From Sphingomonas sinipercae (GTDB taxonomy: Bacteria > Pseudomonadota > Alphaproteobacteria > Sphingomonadales > Sphingomonadaceae): a stretch of DNA of 64,000 nucleotides. Within the stretch, counting starts at the first letter, position 1. Every line of letters starts with the position of its first letter. Below the pieces are notes generated by a model. It saw only the letters and a list, made by a program, of their open reading frames with translations, searched no databases and was not told where the DNA came from. Shown here in pieces: positions 27,822 to 34,827 of this stretch. The stretch covers positions 268,501 to 332,500 of the forward strand of contig NZ_CP049871.1 of NCBI RefSeq assembly GCF_011302055.1, read 5' to 3'. Made by a program: the position numbers and the translations under genes.

Positions 27822-28007
27822 ATGAACGGACGCTTTTTACTCAACCGCAGCGACGGCAAGCTGATGGGCGTCGCCGCCGGACTGGCGGACTGGAGCGGCG
27901 TCGACGCGCTGATCATCCGCCTCGGCCTTGTCGCCGCACTGCTTGTCACCGGGCCGGTCGTGGTCCTCTTCTACGTCCTCACCGGCTGGCTCGCCTCGGA
28001 GCGCTGA
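27822..28007 (+). CDS. pspC: PspC domain protein
   Basis: The 61-residue protein is a single PspC domain: FLLNRSDGKLMGVAAGLADW followed by a membrane helix LGLVAALLVTGPVVVLFYVLTGWL. PspC senses inner-membrane stress in the phage-shock response. Two ATGs are in frame (27816 and 27822); AAGGA at 27811-27815 is spaced correctly only for the second. Neither pspA nor pspB is adjacent, so this is a stand-alone PspC behind its own sigma-54 promoter. Confidence 0.85.
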   Translation: MNGRFLLNRSDGKLMGVAAGLADWSGVDALIIRLGLVAALLVTGPVVVLFYVLTGWLASER

Positions 28008-28017
28008 GCCAGCCGCC

Positions 28018-28542
28018 TCACTCCGGCCGGGCGCAGCCGCTGCGTTGCTCGCCGCCGACGGTCAACGACACCGCAATCGGATAGACCGTGTCCGACATGC
28101 CGTCAGAGCATTTCGCGTCTGGCTTGGTCTTGAGCACGAACGGCCGGCCATCAAGCATCCCCGACCAGGTGCCGCTTTCGCCGGTGCCGGCGAACTTCGT
28201 CCAGACCCGAGTCCCCGCCTGGTTTTCGGGCGTCGAGTAAGTCACGCAGCGTCCTTGGATGCGCGTGCTCCAGAACGGCTCCGTCCCCGTGCCGCGCAGC
28301 CTGGTGGTGGGCAGCACCTTCCCATCCTGGAAATCGCACGGGCTCGCCGCGATCGATGGCCGACCGGGGGCCGGCAGCGGCGTCGTCGGCGCTGGCGCAG
28401 TGGCGTTCGTCGCCATTTCGGGGGGTTCGGAAGGCTCCTGGTTGACCGTGACCTCGGCGACGGCGGCGTTCTCCGTGGCGGATGGCGGCGCCTGGGTGCA
28501 GGCCGAAAGCGCCAATGCTGCAGCTACGATCGTTCTTTGCAT
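28018..28542 (-). CDS. putative lipoprotein, COG3650-like
   Basis: A 174-residue protein with lipobox ALALSAC (Cys near residue 15), a Pro/Ala-rich linker of about 50 residues, and a C-terminal domain with GTGTEPFWSTRIQGRCVTYSTPE and the closing cysteine SGCARPE. That domain resembles the COG3650 family of envelope proteins of unknown function. The protein is probably anchored in the outer membrane. It converges with pspC, ten bases apart. Confidence 0.75.
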   Translation of the reverse strand: MQRTIVAAALALSACTQAPPSATENAAVAEVTVNQEPSEPPEMATNATAPAPTTPLPAPGRPSIAASPCDFQDGKVLPTTRLRGTGTEPFWSTRIQGRCVTYSTPENQAGTRVWTKFAGTGESGTWSGMLDGRPFVLKTKPDAKCSDGMSDTVYPIAVSLTVGGEQRSGCARPE

Positions 28543-28639
28543 GGCCGTAACAACGCCGTTGCGGGCGATTGGTGTCCCCGCGCTGGCGCGCTGCTCGTCC
28601 CTTGGCTAGGCTGGGGCCAAGTCGGCCGGGAGAGCGCGC

Positions 28640-29176
28640 ATGCATAAGTTTCTGATTGGATTGTCGATTGCCGCCGTGGCCGCGCCCGCATCCGCCGCGT
28701 TGCCGGTGGGTGCGACGGCCCCGAACTTCACCACCGTCGGCGCGCTTGCCGGCAGGCCCTTCCGCTTCCAGCTCGCGCAACTGCTAAAGCGCGGCCCGGT
28801 CGTTCTCTATTTCTATCCCAAGGCCTTCACCAAGGGCTGCACGCTTGAAGCGCGGGCCTTCAGCGAAGCGCGCGATGATTTTCGCAAGGCGGGCGCGCAA
28901 GTGATCGGCATGTCGGCCGACGACCTGCCGACGCTGAAGCGCTTTTCGGTCGAGGAGTGCCGCAACGCCTTTCCCGTCGCCACCGCGACGCGCGCTACGA
29001 TCAAGGCTTACGATGTCGCAATGCCGGTGGTGAACAATCTCAGCACCATGTCCAATCGCACGTCCTACGTCATCGCGCCGAACGGCAAGATCGTCTTTGT
29101 CCATTCCGATCTCAATTGGAGCGAGCACGTCAAGAAGACGCTGGCGGCGGTCGAAGGGCTCAAAGGGAAGTCGTAA
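28640..29176 (+). CDS. secreted peroxiredoxin (AhpC/TSA, BCP-like)
   Basis: A 178-residue thioredoxin-fold peroxidase with a signal peptide ending at ASA-ALPVG, so it probably acts in the periplasm. The peroxidatic cysteine lies in YFYPKAFTKGCTLEARAFS; the usual Thr of the PXXXT/S-XXC site is present as FTKGC. A second cysteine in FSVEECRNAFPV may resolve the sulfenic acid. The C-terminal SNRTSYVIAPNGKIVFVHS matches the family. It would reduce peroxides in the envelope. Confidence 0.9.
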   Translation: MHKFLIGLSIAAVAAPASAALPVGATAPNFTTVGALAGRPFRFQLAQLLKRGPVVLYFYPKAFTKGCTLEARAFSEARDDFRKAGAQVIGMSADDLPTLKRFSVEECRNAFPVATATRATIKAYDVAMPVVNNLSTMSNRTSYVIAPNGKIVFVHSDLNWSEHVKKTLAAVEGLKGKS

Positions 29177-29275
29177 TTTCGGCTCTGGGCGATTGGCTTT
29201 TGTTGCGTTACTGGAACTAGTCGCCTGCCCAGGCGCTATAGCCGACTCAGGTTCGATCAATAGGGGTAAGCTTAG

Positions 29276-29542
29276 ATGAAAAAATTCACCGTACTCGCAG
29301 TAGCCGTTGGCCTTGGTTCGCTGGCTGCCTGCAACCAGAGCCCGCAAGAGCAAAAGGCCGACAACATCGAGGCCAATGCCGAAGCCACGGCCGACAACCT
29401 TGAGGAAGCGGCCGACAACGCCACGACCGAAGCTGGCGAAGACGCCCTGGAAAACAAGGCCGACGCCACGCGTGAAGCCGGCGAAGAAAAGGCCGATTCG
29501 GTCCGCGAAAGCGCGGACGCCGACGGCAACAGCGCCAACTAA
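29276..29542 (+). CDS. small acidic Ala/Glu-rich lipoprotein
   Basis: An 88-residue protein with lipobox GSLAAC (Cys at residue 19), followed by a repetitive, acidic, alanine-rich region predicted to form long amphipathic helices with recurring ADN and EEA units. It resembles small envelope lipoproteins of sphingomonads with no known role. A terminator hairpin follows the stop at 29565. Confidence 0.75.
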   Translation: MKKFTVLAVAVGLGSLAACNQSPQEQKADNIEANAEATADNLEEAADNATTEAGEDALENKADATREAGEEKADSVRESADADGNSAN

Positions 29543-29564
29543 GCTCGACGCAGAGCACGCGTCG

Positions 29565-29596
29565 CGGGGCGTCCTTTGGGCGCCCCGTTTGCGTTT
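29565..29596 (+). terminator. rho-independent terminator
   Basis: CGGGGCG and CGCCCCG form a perfect 7-base stem around a 9-base loop, followed by the T-rich TTTGCGTTT. It lies 22 bases after the small lipoprotein stop. Confidence 0.7.
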
Positions 29597-29600
29597 CGGC

Positions 29601-30137
29601 TCACCGCGCCGAGCGGTGGAACAGCCACGCAGCGCCTAACCAGAGCGCAACGAAGACGGCGGTGATCGGTCCGGTCACCGGATCCTGGGGGTAGCCGATC
29701 GCACCCGTGACGCCGTGGGCAGCCGCCGCCGCCGTCAGCAACACGGCCATGGGCTTGGCCCGCATCCGGACGGCCAGCGCGCCAATCAGCACCAGCGGCG
29801 GGATCGCCAGCAGCGCGATGTTGAGCGGCGAAGACCCGTCGCCGATATATCCGACCGCAAGGTCGCTCCAGACCAGCAGGAAACCAGTACCGATCGCCGT
29901 CAGGGCGCCTAGCCGCTGTGCCCAGTTACGGGCCGCGCGCATCGCCAGCTCGACGACCAGGCCGACGGTGCCGATCAGGCCCGCGGCGAAAACGAAATCG
30001 CTAAGCGTCCAGTTGACGCCGGCGTCCGGCGCCAGCCGCATCGCCACCAGCGGCAGCAGGATCAATGCGACCGCGCCGCCCCATCCGACATAGCGTACCC
30101 AGCCCAAGTCGCGTTGGTGATTTTCAATCGTGTTCAT
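29601..30137 (-). CDS. multi-pass membrane protein of unknown function
   Basis: The 178-residue protein starts MNTIENHQRDLGWVRYVGWG and has five or six hydrophobic segments (AVALILLPLVAM, FVFAAGLIGTVGLVV, LTAIGTGFLLVWSDLAVGYIG, ALLAIPPLVLIGALAV, VLLTAAAAAHGVTGAIG, ITAVFVALWLGAAWLF). The ATG at 30137 has AAGGGA at good spacing; an earlier in-frame ATG exists near 30155. No catalytic motif is seen and I do not recognise the family. Confidence 0.65.
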   Translation of the reverse strand: MNTIENHQRDLGWVRYVGWGGAVALILLPLVAMRLAPDAGVNWTLSDFVFAAGLIGTVGLVVELAMRAARNWAQRLGALTAIGTGFLLVWSDLAVGYIGDGSSPLNIALLAIPPLVLIGALAVRMRAKPMAVLLTAAAAAHGVTGAIGYPQDPVTGPITAVFVALWLGAAWLFHRSAR

Positions 30138-30259
30138 CGCCGTGCATCCCTTCATTTCACTGGCGGCGAGGTAGCGCGCCGTCGAATGAGCGGCATGAGC
30201 GACGGGTGAGCAATCGCTGAAAAGCGTTGGAGCGGTCGCCGTGGACTTCGCGCCCCAGG

Positions 30260-31315
30260 CTAGCGCTCGCAAACGTCCGGCGTTCCAGTCGAAGAGATTC
30301 GCGCGAACGTGTCAGGCGAAGTGCTGATGACGATCCCGCGCGACTTGCAGTCACGCAGCTGGAACCGCACCTTGCGGGACCGGAAGTCGAGCGAGACTCG
30401 GCGGAATGATTTCAGAAGGTCGGTGCCCAGCAGCAGCGCCGGCTGGTCCTGAAGCCCGAACAGCTTGAACGGCGGCACATCGGCAAACGCGATCGGGACA
30501 TCGTTGAGGGCTACCGGGCCCAACTGGAGTTCGCCGATGCGGGCGAAATCCATCTCAACCTTGACGCCGGTGACCCCGGTCACCTGCATCTTGACGAACT
30601 TGTCCTTGTTCCGGCGCAGCAACTTGTCGCGCAGTGCAAGGTTGCCGATCGTCACCTGGGTGCCGGTATCGATGACCGCGTCGAGCGGCAGGCCGGCGGC
30701 GTGCACCTGGGTCAGGATCAACTGGCCGCGGCGGCGGCGAGCGGTGACGACAATATCGCCGGGGCGGATCTTGATCGGGACTCGGGCATCCTCGATCCGG
30801 ATCAGCCGCCGTTCGAAATCGAGCATCAGCCGCTGCTGAACGAGCGCGTCGATGCCGATCAATCCGTCGGCCCCAAGATGGGCTTCCCGGAGCGCCGGCA
30901 GGCTGACGTCGGTCAGTCGGTTTGACCCCAGCTTGAGCTCGGCAACCCGCACCTGGTCGACGACGTCGCGGGAGGTCATGCCGTTAAGGATGACCGGTTT
31001 GCCCACGGGTAGCGCCAGCGCGCGCGCGATCCGCTGTCCGATGACCGACGTGTCGGCGCCGCTGTCGACGACAAACTGATATGGGCCCTGGCCATTGATG
31101 AAGACCGGCACCGTCAGCCGCGTTTCCACTTCGCGCGCCTTCAATTCCTCGCCGCCGATCGCCAGTCCCTGGTCGATCTGCGCCGGCGGCAGCGGGGCCA
31201 CGGTCGATTGGCTCGGCGGCGCTGGCCGGGGCTTGGCGGTCACTCCGCTGACAGCGGATGCCAAGGCCGCCAGGCCGGCCGCAGCGATGATCGACAAGGT
31301 CAGATTGCGGGTCAC
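30260..31315 (-). CDS. two-lobed retropepsin-like aspartic protease
   Basis: A 351-residue exported protein with an N-terminal hydrophobic segment (LTLSIIAAAGLAALASAVSG) and two aspartyl-protease half domains. The first has FVVDSGADTSVIGQ, the second DAVIDTGTQVTIGN, each with the catalytic D(S/T)G triad. Each lobe also has the downstream LIGIDAL / LLGTDLL element that forms the Psi-loop. Having both aspartates in one chain suggests an intramolecular active site rather than a homodimer. The GTG at 31315 follows GAGG at 8 bases; an ATG at 31351 is an alternative. The substrate is unknown. Confidence 0.82.
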   Translation of the reverse strand: MTRNLTLSIIAAAGLAALASAVSGVTAKPRPAPPSQSTVAPLPPAQIDQGLAIGGEELKAREVETRLTVPVFINGQGPYQFVVDSGADTSVIGQRIARALALPVGKPVILNGMTSRDVVDQVRVAELKLGSNRLTDVSLPALREAHLGADGLIGIDALVQQRLMLDFERRLIRIEDARVPIKIRPGDIVVTARRRRGQLILTQVHAAGLPLDAVIDTGTQVTIGNLALRDKLLRRNKDKFVKMQVTGVTGVKVEMDFARIGELQLGPVALNDVPIAFADVPPFKLFGLQDQPALLLGTDLLKSFRRVSLDFRSRKVRFQLRDCKSRGIVISTSPDTFARISSTGTPDVCER

Positions 31316-31361
31316 GCTGGCATCCTCGATGGAGCGATCTTTCCTGCCCATCGCTGGCGCG

Positions 31362-31913
31362 TCAATTGCAGCCTTCCCGATACCCCAGCGCTGGCTGCAC
31401 GCCGGCGGAGATTTCGCGGACCCGACCGCTGCCGTCGAGGTCGAGCCGGAGGCCGGGCTCGGTCTTGGTCGCTTCGGGCAGGACCAGGACATTGCGCAAC
31501 GGGTCGCCGGGAGCGGCGAGCAGCTTCGCGCCGTAAAGATGGCGAAAGCCGGGGTAGGCGGCGCGAAGGTCGGCCTCGGTCGAACCAATGCCGATGCCCA
31601 CGCTGGTTCGGATGGCCGGCGTGACCGGGTCGCCTTCGCCATCCTGCGCCATCACGCTGACCCGCGTGACGATGCCATGTTCCACATAGACGTGAAGGCC
31701 GGGGGCCTCGGCCGTCGTATAGATTGCGCAATCGTCGGTGTAGTCGGGCCGTGTCGCCAGCCGGTAGGCGCGCTTCGCGTCGGCCAGCCGGCTGCCAATG
31801 GCCAGCTTGCCATAGCCCGCAGCCGACAGTTGCGGGGGCGCGCAGGCCAGGCTCGGCGCCGCGACGATGGCGAGCAAGGTCGCGACGACCGGGAACCGTC
31901 CTGCTGTTGTCAT
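31362..31913 (-). CDS. secreted hypothetical protein
   Basis: A 183-residue protein with signal peptide ending near SLACA, a cysteine in DDCAIYTT and a repeated pattern of short beta units: KLAIGSRLADAKRAY and VGIGIGSTEADLRAAYPG. The second pattern recurs in the upstream lipoprotein, suggesting the two are distant paralogues sharing a SmpA-like 'threshold' fold. It follows that gene by 13 bases, in one transcript. Function is not known. Confidence 0.65.
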   Translation of the reverse strand: MTTAGRFPVVATLLAIVAAPSLACAPPQLSAAGYGKLAIGSRLADAKRAYRLATRPDYTDDCAIYTTAEAPGLHVYVEHGIVTRVSVMAQDGEGDPVTPAIRTSVGIGIGSTEADLRAAYPGFRHLYGAKLLAAPGDPLRNVLVLPEATKTEPGLRLDLDGSGRVREISAGVQPALGYREGCN

Positions 31914-31926
31914 CGCACGATCCAGC

Positions 31927-32544
31927 TCATCTGAAGTTGCAGCTGATGCCCGCCCACATGTGGCTGATCCGGGCGGCCTTACTTGTCCCGTCCAGTATCC
32001 CGAACAGGTCGCCAGCAGCGAATTCAGTGCCAAGAGTCGATTCGAAAACCTTCGCCACAAGCGCGCTGTCGAGTTCGGCGCGCGTGCTGCCGGGGCCGAT
32101 TCCAGCGGCATTGGCGAGGCGCTCGCCACCCGGCTTCGAGTTGCCGCCGCCGGCCGCCCAGCCGACGAACTTGCCGTCCTGGAAATAGACGGCCAGCCCG
32201 TCGTCCCAGCTCGCCTGCTGGAGCGGGCCGGCGCCGCATTCGTCGAGCTTGCCGCCGACCGGTGGTCCTCGGAAGGCCAGCGCATCGAGCAATTGTTCGC
32301 CCCAAATGCCAAAGCCAAGGGTCCGCGACGAACCCGATTCGCGATCGAACAGCATCAGACCTTCGCCGGCCAAGGCGAGCGCCGGCGGCTCGGCCTGGGC
32401 GGGCTCGGCCGACACCGCCGGGGCGGGCCTAACGGCGGGTGCTGCTGCGGTCGGTCGCTGGGCCGTCGCCGCGCCTTCGTCCGCGCCGGGCGAGCAAGCG
32501 GCGAGCGCCAGTGCAAAGGCGATGCTTGATAAACGTCGGCTCAT
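31927..32544 (-). CDS. putative lipoprotein, paralogue of the downstream secreted protein
   Basis: A 205-residue protein with lipobox LALAAC (Cys near residue 17), a 45-residue Ala/Pro linker and a C-terminal domain containing FGIWGEQLLDALAF, DECGAGPLQQASW and GIGPGSTRAELDSAL. The last segment matches the GIGSTEADL stretch of the neighbouring secreted protein. It is first in a transcript that probably runs on to the aspartic protease. The upstream region is shared, divergently, with the MerR-type promoter of the Cys-rich peptide. Confidence 0.7.
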   Translation of the reverse strand: MSRRLSSIAFALALAACSPGADEGAATAQRPTAAAPAVRPAPAVSAEPAQAEPPALALAGEGLMLFDRESGSSRTLGFGIWGEQLLDALAFRGPPVGGKLDECGAGPLQQASWDDGLAVYFQDGKFVGWAAGGGNSKPGGERLANAAGIGPGSTRAELDSALVAKVFESTLGTEFAAGDLFGILDGTSKAARISHMWAGISCNFR

Positions 32545-32593
32545 CGGCCGACATCAGCCACATCGAACGGGCGGAAGGCTAGAAAAATAATGC

Positions 32594-32624
32594 TTGCTAC
32601 CGTACTATGGTACGGAAGTTAGAC
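32594..32624 (+). promoter_or_regulatory. MerR-family promoter with 19-base spacer and operator palindrome
   Basis: The -35 element TTGCTA (32594-32599) and -10 element TTAGAC (32619-32624) are separated by 19 bases, the overlong spacing activated by MerR-family metal sensors. The spacer holds the palindrome CCGTAC-TATG-GTACGG followed by AAG, closely resembling the classical mer operator CCGTAC-ATGA-GTACGG-AAG. It sits 50 bases before the Cys-rich peptide ATG. No MerR-family gene is in the window, so the regulator must be encoded elsewhere. Confidence 0.75.
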
Positions 32625-32674
32625 GCTGGCCACCGGCGGCGAATCATTGCCCCGGAAAGCGAAGGAGACACGAA

Positions 32675-32776
32675 ATGAACAGCCAGATGACCGAACAGCA
32701 GACGCAGGCGGCAAAGCTCGACACGCGGGGCGGCTGCCGCTGCAATCCGTGCACCTGCAAGAACTGCGGCTGCTAA
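32675..32776 (+). CDS. 33-residue Cys-rich metallothionein-like peptide
   Basis: The peptide starts MNSQMTEQQTQAAKLDTRGG and ends with CRCNPCTCKNCGC: six cysteines at residues 21, 23, 26, 28, 31 and 33 in the regular pattern CXCX2CXCX2CXC. Such spacing is found in metallothioneins and copper- or zinc-thiolate peptides. A strong GAAGGAGA ribosome binding site lies 6 bases before the ATG, and a MerR-type promoter lies upstream. Both support a real, metal-induced gene. It is followed by a stable hairpin. No homologue was searched; metal binding is inferred. Confidence 0.78.
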   Translation: MNSQMTEQQTQAAKLDTRGGCRCNPCTCKNCGC

Positions 32777-32785
32777 AAAACGACA

Positions 32786-32815
32786 CGGCCGCGCCTCTGC
32801 CGTGGGGCGCGGCCG
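32786..32815 (+). terminator. strong hairpin after the Cys-rich peptide gene
   Basis: CGGCCGCGCC and GGCGCGGCCG are perfect 10-base arms with a 10-base loop, beginning 9 bases after the stop. The T-tract is weak (ATTTCGTG), so it may act as a terminator or as a 3' stabilising hairpin. Confidence 0.55.
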
Positions 32816-32856
32816 ATTTCGTGCTAAAGAAGCACCTGCACACCAGGAGAGCAGCC

Positions 32857-32991
32857 ATGGCCAAGGGCCAGATGAAATCGAACAAGGAAGCGCGCAAGCC
32901 GAAGAAGGAAAAGGTGAAGACCATCGCCGCCAACCCTTCGACCAAGGGCGGCGGCGGGCTTGAGAAGCTGGAGCATTTCAAAAACAGCTAA
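32857..32991 (+). CDS. small highly basic protein
   Basis: A 44-residue, lysine-rich protein beginning MAKGQMKSNKEARKPKKEKV and ending GGGLEKLEHFKNS. Short proteins of this type are widespread in proteobacteria and have no established role; binding to nucleic acid is plausible from the charge. CAGGAGAGCAGCC gives a good ribosome binding site. It ends six bases before yaiI and is probably co-transcribed with it. Confidence 0.75.
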   Translation: MAKGQMKSNKEARKPKKEKVKTIAANPSTKGGGGLEKLEHFKNS

Positions 32992-32997
32992 GCCGCG

Positions 32998-33456
32998 ATG
33001 AGCGCTGCCGTCCGCATCCTGGTCGACGCCGACGCCTGCCCCGTAAAGGACGAGGTCTACAAGGTGGCGTGGCGGCGCGGCGTGCCGGTGGCCGTGGTCA
33101 GCAACCAACGCATCCGCGTGCCCGATCACCCGCTGATTGAGCGGATCGTGGTGTCGGACGCCTTCGATGCCGCCGACGACTGGATCGCCGGGCAGGCCGA
33201 CGTCCGCGCAGTGGTGATAACTGGCGACATCCTGCTTGCCGACCGCTGCCTGAAAAAAGGCGCGACGGTGATCGCCCACAACGGCAAGCCCTTCACCGGC
33301 GCCAGCATTGGCGGCGCCATCGCCACCCGGGCGATCATGGCCGATCTTCGGGTCGCGGCCGACGGCATCACCGGCGGACCTGCGCCGTTCGCAAAGGCCG
33401 ACCGGTCGCGGTTCCTGCAGGCGCTCGACACGGCGCTGGAGCGGCTGCGCCGGTAA
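32998..33456 (+). CDS. yaiI: YaiI/YqxD family protein (DUF188)
   Basis: A 152-residue protein with the DUF188 PIN-like signature ILVDADACPVKDEVYKVA, then VISGD-like VVITGDILLADRCLKKGATV and NGKPFTGASIGGAIATRAI. The conserved aspartates of the first motif and TGD suggest metal-dependent nuclease activity, not demonstrated for the family. It follows the small basic gene by six bases. Confidence 0.92.
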   Translation: MSAAVRILVDADACPVKDEVYKVAWRRGVPVAVVSNQRIRVPDHPLIERIVVSDAFDAADDWIAGQADVRAVVITGDILLADRCLKKGATVIAHNGKPFTGASIGGAIATRAIMADLRVAADGITGGPAPFAKADRSRFLQALDTALERLRR

Positions 33457-33507
33457 GACGCCGCCTCGCTCTCCAATTTAAAAAACGCGCAGCGCGCCGG
33501 CCGATTT

Positions 33508-33521
33508 TTGACCGCGGTCAA
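33508..33521 (+). promoter_or_regulatory. FNR/FixK-type binding site 1
   Basis: TTGACCGCGGTCAA is a perfect palindrome of the TTGA-N6-TCAA type. Its centre is 60 bases before the ATG at 33575, so a start site 41.5 bases downstream (class II activation) would leave a leader of about 19 bases. An FNR-family regulator gene lies 470 bases away and a near-identical site lies beyond it. Confidence 0.72.
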
Positions 33522-33574
33522 AGTCTTCCATCCCAAGCGCGCCTAATGCCGCTCCAAGCAAAGGAGTTCGGCAG

Positions 33575-33997
33575 ATGGTTGCTCGCCTCGACAAAGTTCA
33601 ATTGATCGACAGCAGCGAAATTGTCGCTGCGCCGCCGGCGCCGGCCTGGCAGGACTATAGCTTTGAGCTTCCGCTTGGATTGCACCTTGCCATGGGCGCG
33701 CTCTTCCTGGGCTTCGTGGCGGTACTCAGCGCCGCCTTTGCCAATCCCGGGATGGCGGTGCCCTTTGGCATTTGCGTCGCCTTCATCGCGGCCTTCTTCA
33801 CCGTTCCGGCGATCTTCGTCCGCTCGGCCCCCGACGGAAGCGCCAAGTCGAAGCGCTGGTCGGATTTCATCGAGCATGGGATCGCGGTCGAACGCGGCCG
33901 CTGTGGTGGTAGCGAGGCGGTGGTCCTGGTCCTTGTCCTGCCGGTGCTGATCTTCTGCTGGGCGCTCGCCATCGCGACGATCGCGGCGCTGACCTAA
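33575..33997 (+). CDS. three-TM membrane protein under a predicted FNR box
   Basis: A 140-residue protein with a soluble N-terminal 35 residues and three hydrophobic segments: HLAMGALFLGFVAVLSAAF, PFGICVAFIAAFFTVPAIF and VVLVLVLPVLIFCWALAIATI. Between TM2 and TM3 is a charged stretch with SKRWSDFIEHGIAVERGRCGG. I do not recognise a family. Its predicted FNR site and neighbouring FNR gene suggest expression when oxygen is low. It converges with the regulator, overlapping by four bases. Confidence 0.7.
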   Translation: MVARLDKVQLIDSSEIVAAPPAPAWQDYSFELPLGLHLAMGALFLGFVAVLSAAFANPGMAVPFGICVAFIAAFFTVPAIFVRSAPDGSAKSKRWSDFIEHGIAVERGRCGGSEAVVLVLVLPVLIFCWALAIATIAALT

Positions 33998-34689
33998 GCC
34001 GCGAGCTGTTCGAGCCGGACGGCGTCGACGAGCCTGACTCCGCGGCGGCCCTGGCGGGCGATCACGCCTTCGCGCTCCAGCCGGGAAAGCTGGCGGCTGA
34101 CCGTCTCGATGGTCAGGCCAAGTACGCCGGCGATTTCCGCGCGGCTTAGTGGAAGGTCGAATTGGGCGGCGGCGTGGCACGGGGATTCGCTGGCCGAACG
34201 GGCGATGGAAAGGATGAAGCCGGCGACCTTCTGCTGCGCGCTGCGGCGGCTCATCAGGTCGATGGCCGACCGGCTTTCGAACAAATCCTGGGCAGTGCGC
34301 CGGAGCAGGGCGCGGCCAAGTGCCGGAAAACGCTCGATCGCACGCTCGTAATCCTTGCGAGCGAAGACGCACAGGTTGCTGTCGGTCAAGGCGACGACGT
34401 CGTGCCGCTCGACCGGTGCGAACATCTCGCCGACGAACCCCGCCGGATGGACCAGGCTCAAAATCCGCTCGGTCCCGTCGGCGGAGAAGCTCGCGATCTT
34501 CAACGCGCCCGAGATCAACGTTGCGCACGCAAATCCCTCGTCGCCCGTTGCGAACAGCGTTTCCCCACGGCGCAGCGTGCGATGCTGGCCAAGCTGTGTA
34601 AGCTCGGAGCGTTGATCTTCGGTAAGCGCGGAGCAGGCGGCACGATCCCGCACGGGGCAGGTGGCGCAGGCGAGAGGATTGGCGGCCAT
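33994..34689 (-). CDS. Crp/Fnr family regulator, FNR-type with iron-sulfur cysteines
   Basis: A 231-residue regulator with cyclic-nucleotide-fold sensor domain and C-terminal HTH. The N-terminus has CATCPVRDRAAC (Cys 8, 11, 19; CX2CX7C) and there is a further cysteine at 107 in SNLCVF, the four-Cys arrangement expected for an oxygen-labile 4Fe-4S cluster as in FNR/FnrL. The recognition helix LTIETVSRQLSRL keeps the E-XX-SR residues that read TTGA half-sites, agreeing with the two TTGAC-N4-GTCAA sites nearby. One site is 75 bases upstream of its own start, so autoregulation is likely. Confidence 0.9.
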   Translation of the reverse strand: MAANPLACATCPVRDRAACSALTEDQRSELTQLGQHRTLRRGETLFATGDEGFACATLISGALKIASFSADGTERILSLVHPAGFVGEMFAPVERHDVVALTDSNLCVFARKDYERAIERFPALGRALLRRTAQDLFESRSAIDLMSRRSAQQKVAGFILSIARSASESPCHAAAQFDLPLSRAEIAGVLGLTIETVSRQLSRLEREGVIARQGRRGVRLVDAVRLEQLAA

Positions 34690-34757
34690 GCGTCGGATTC
34701 TAGGCGCGAAGCGAGCCCATCGCCACCGCTAGATACTCCCAGCGCCGAGCCGTCAGA

Positions 34758-34771
34758 TTGACCGCAGTCAA
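34758..34771 (+). promoter_or_regulatory. FNR/FixK-type binding site 2
   Basis: TTGACCGCAGTCAA differs from site 1 at one base. It lies between the divergent FNR-type gene and the DUF305 fusion gene. Its centre is 63 bases before the ATG at 34828, nearly the same geometry as site 1, and about 75 bases before the regulator start. Confidence 0.72.
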
Positions 34772-34827
34772 AGTAGGAGTAGCGTCGCGCGAATAGCCGG
34801 GCGCAACGACCGATCTGGAGTGACTCG

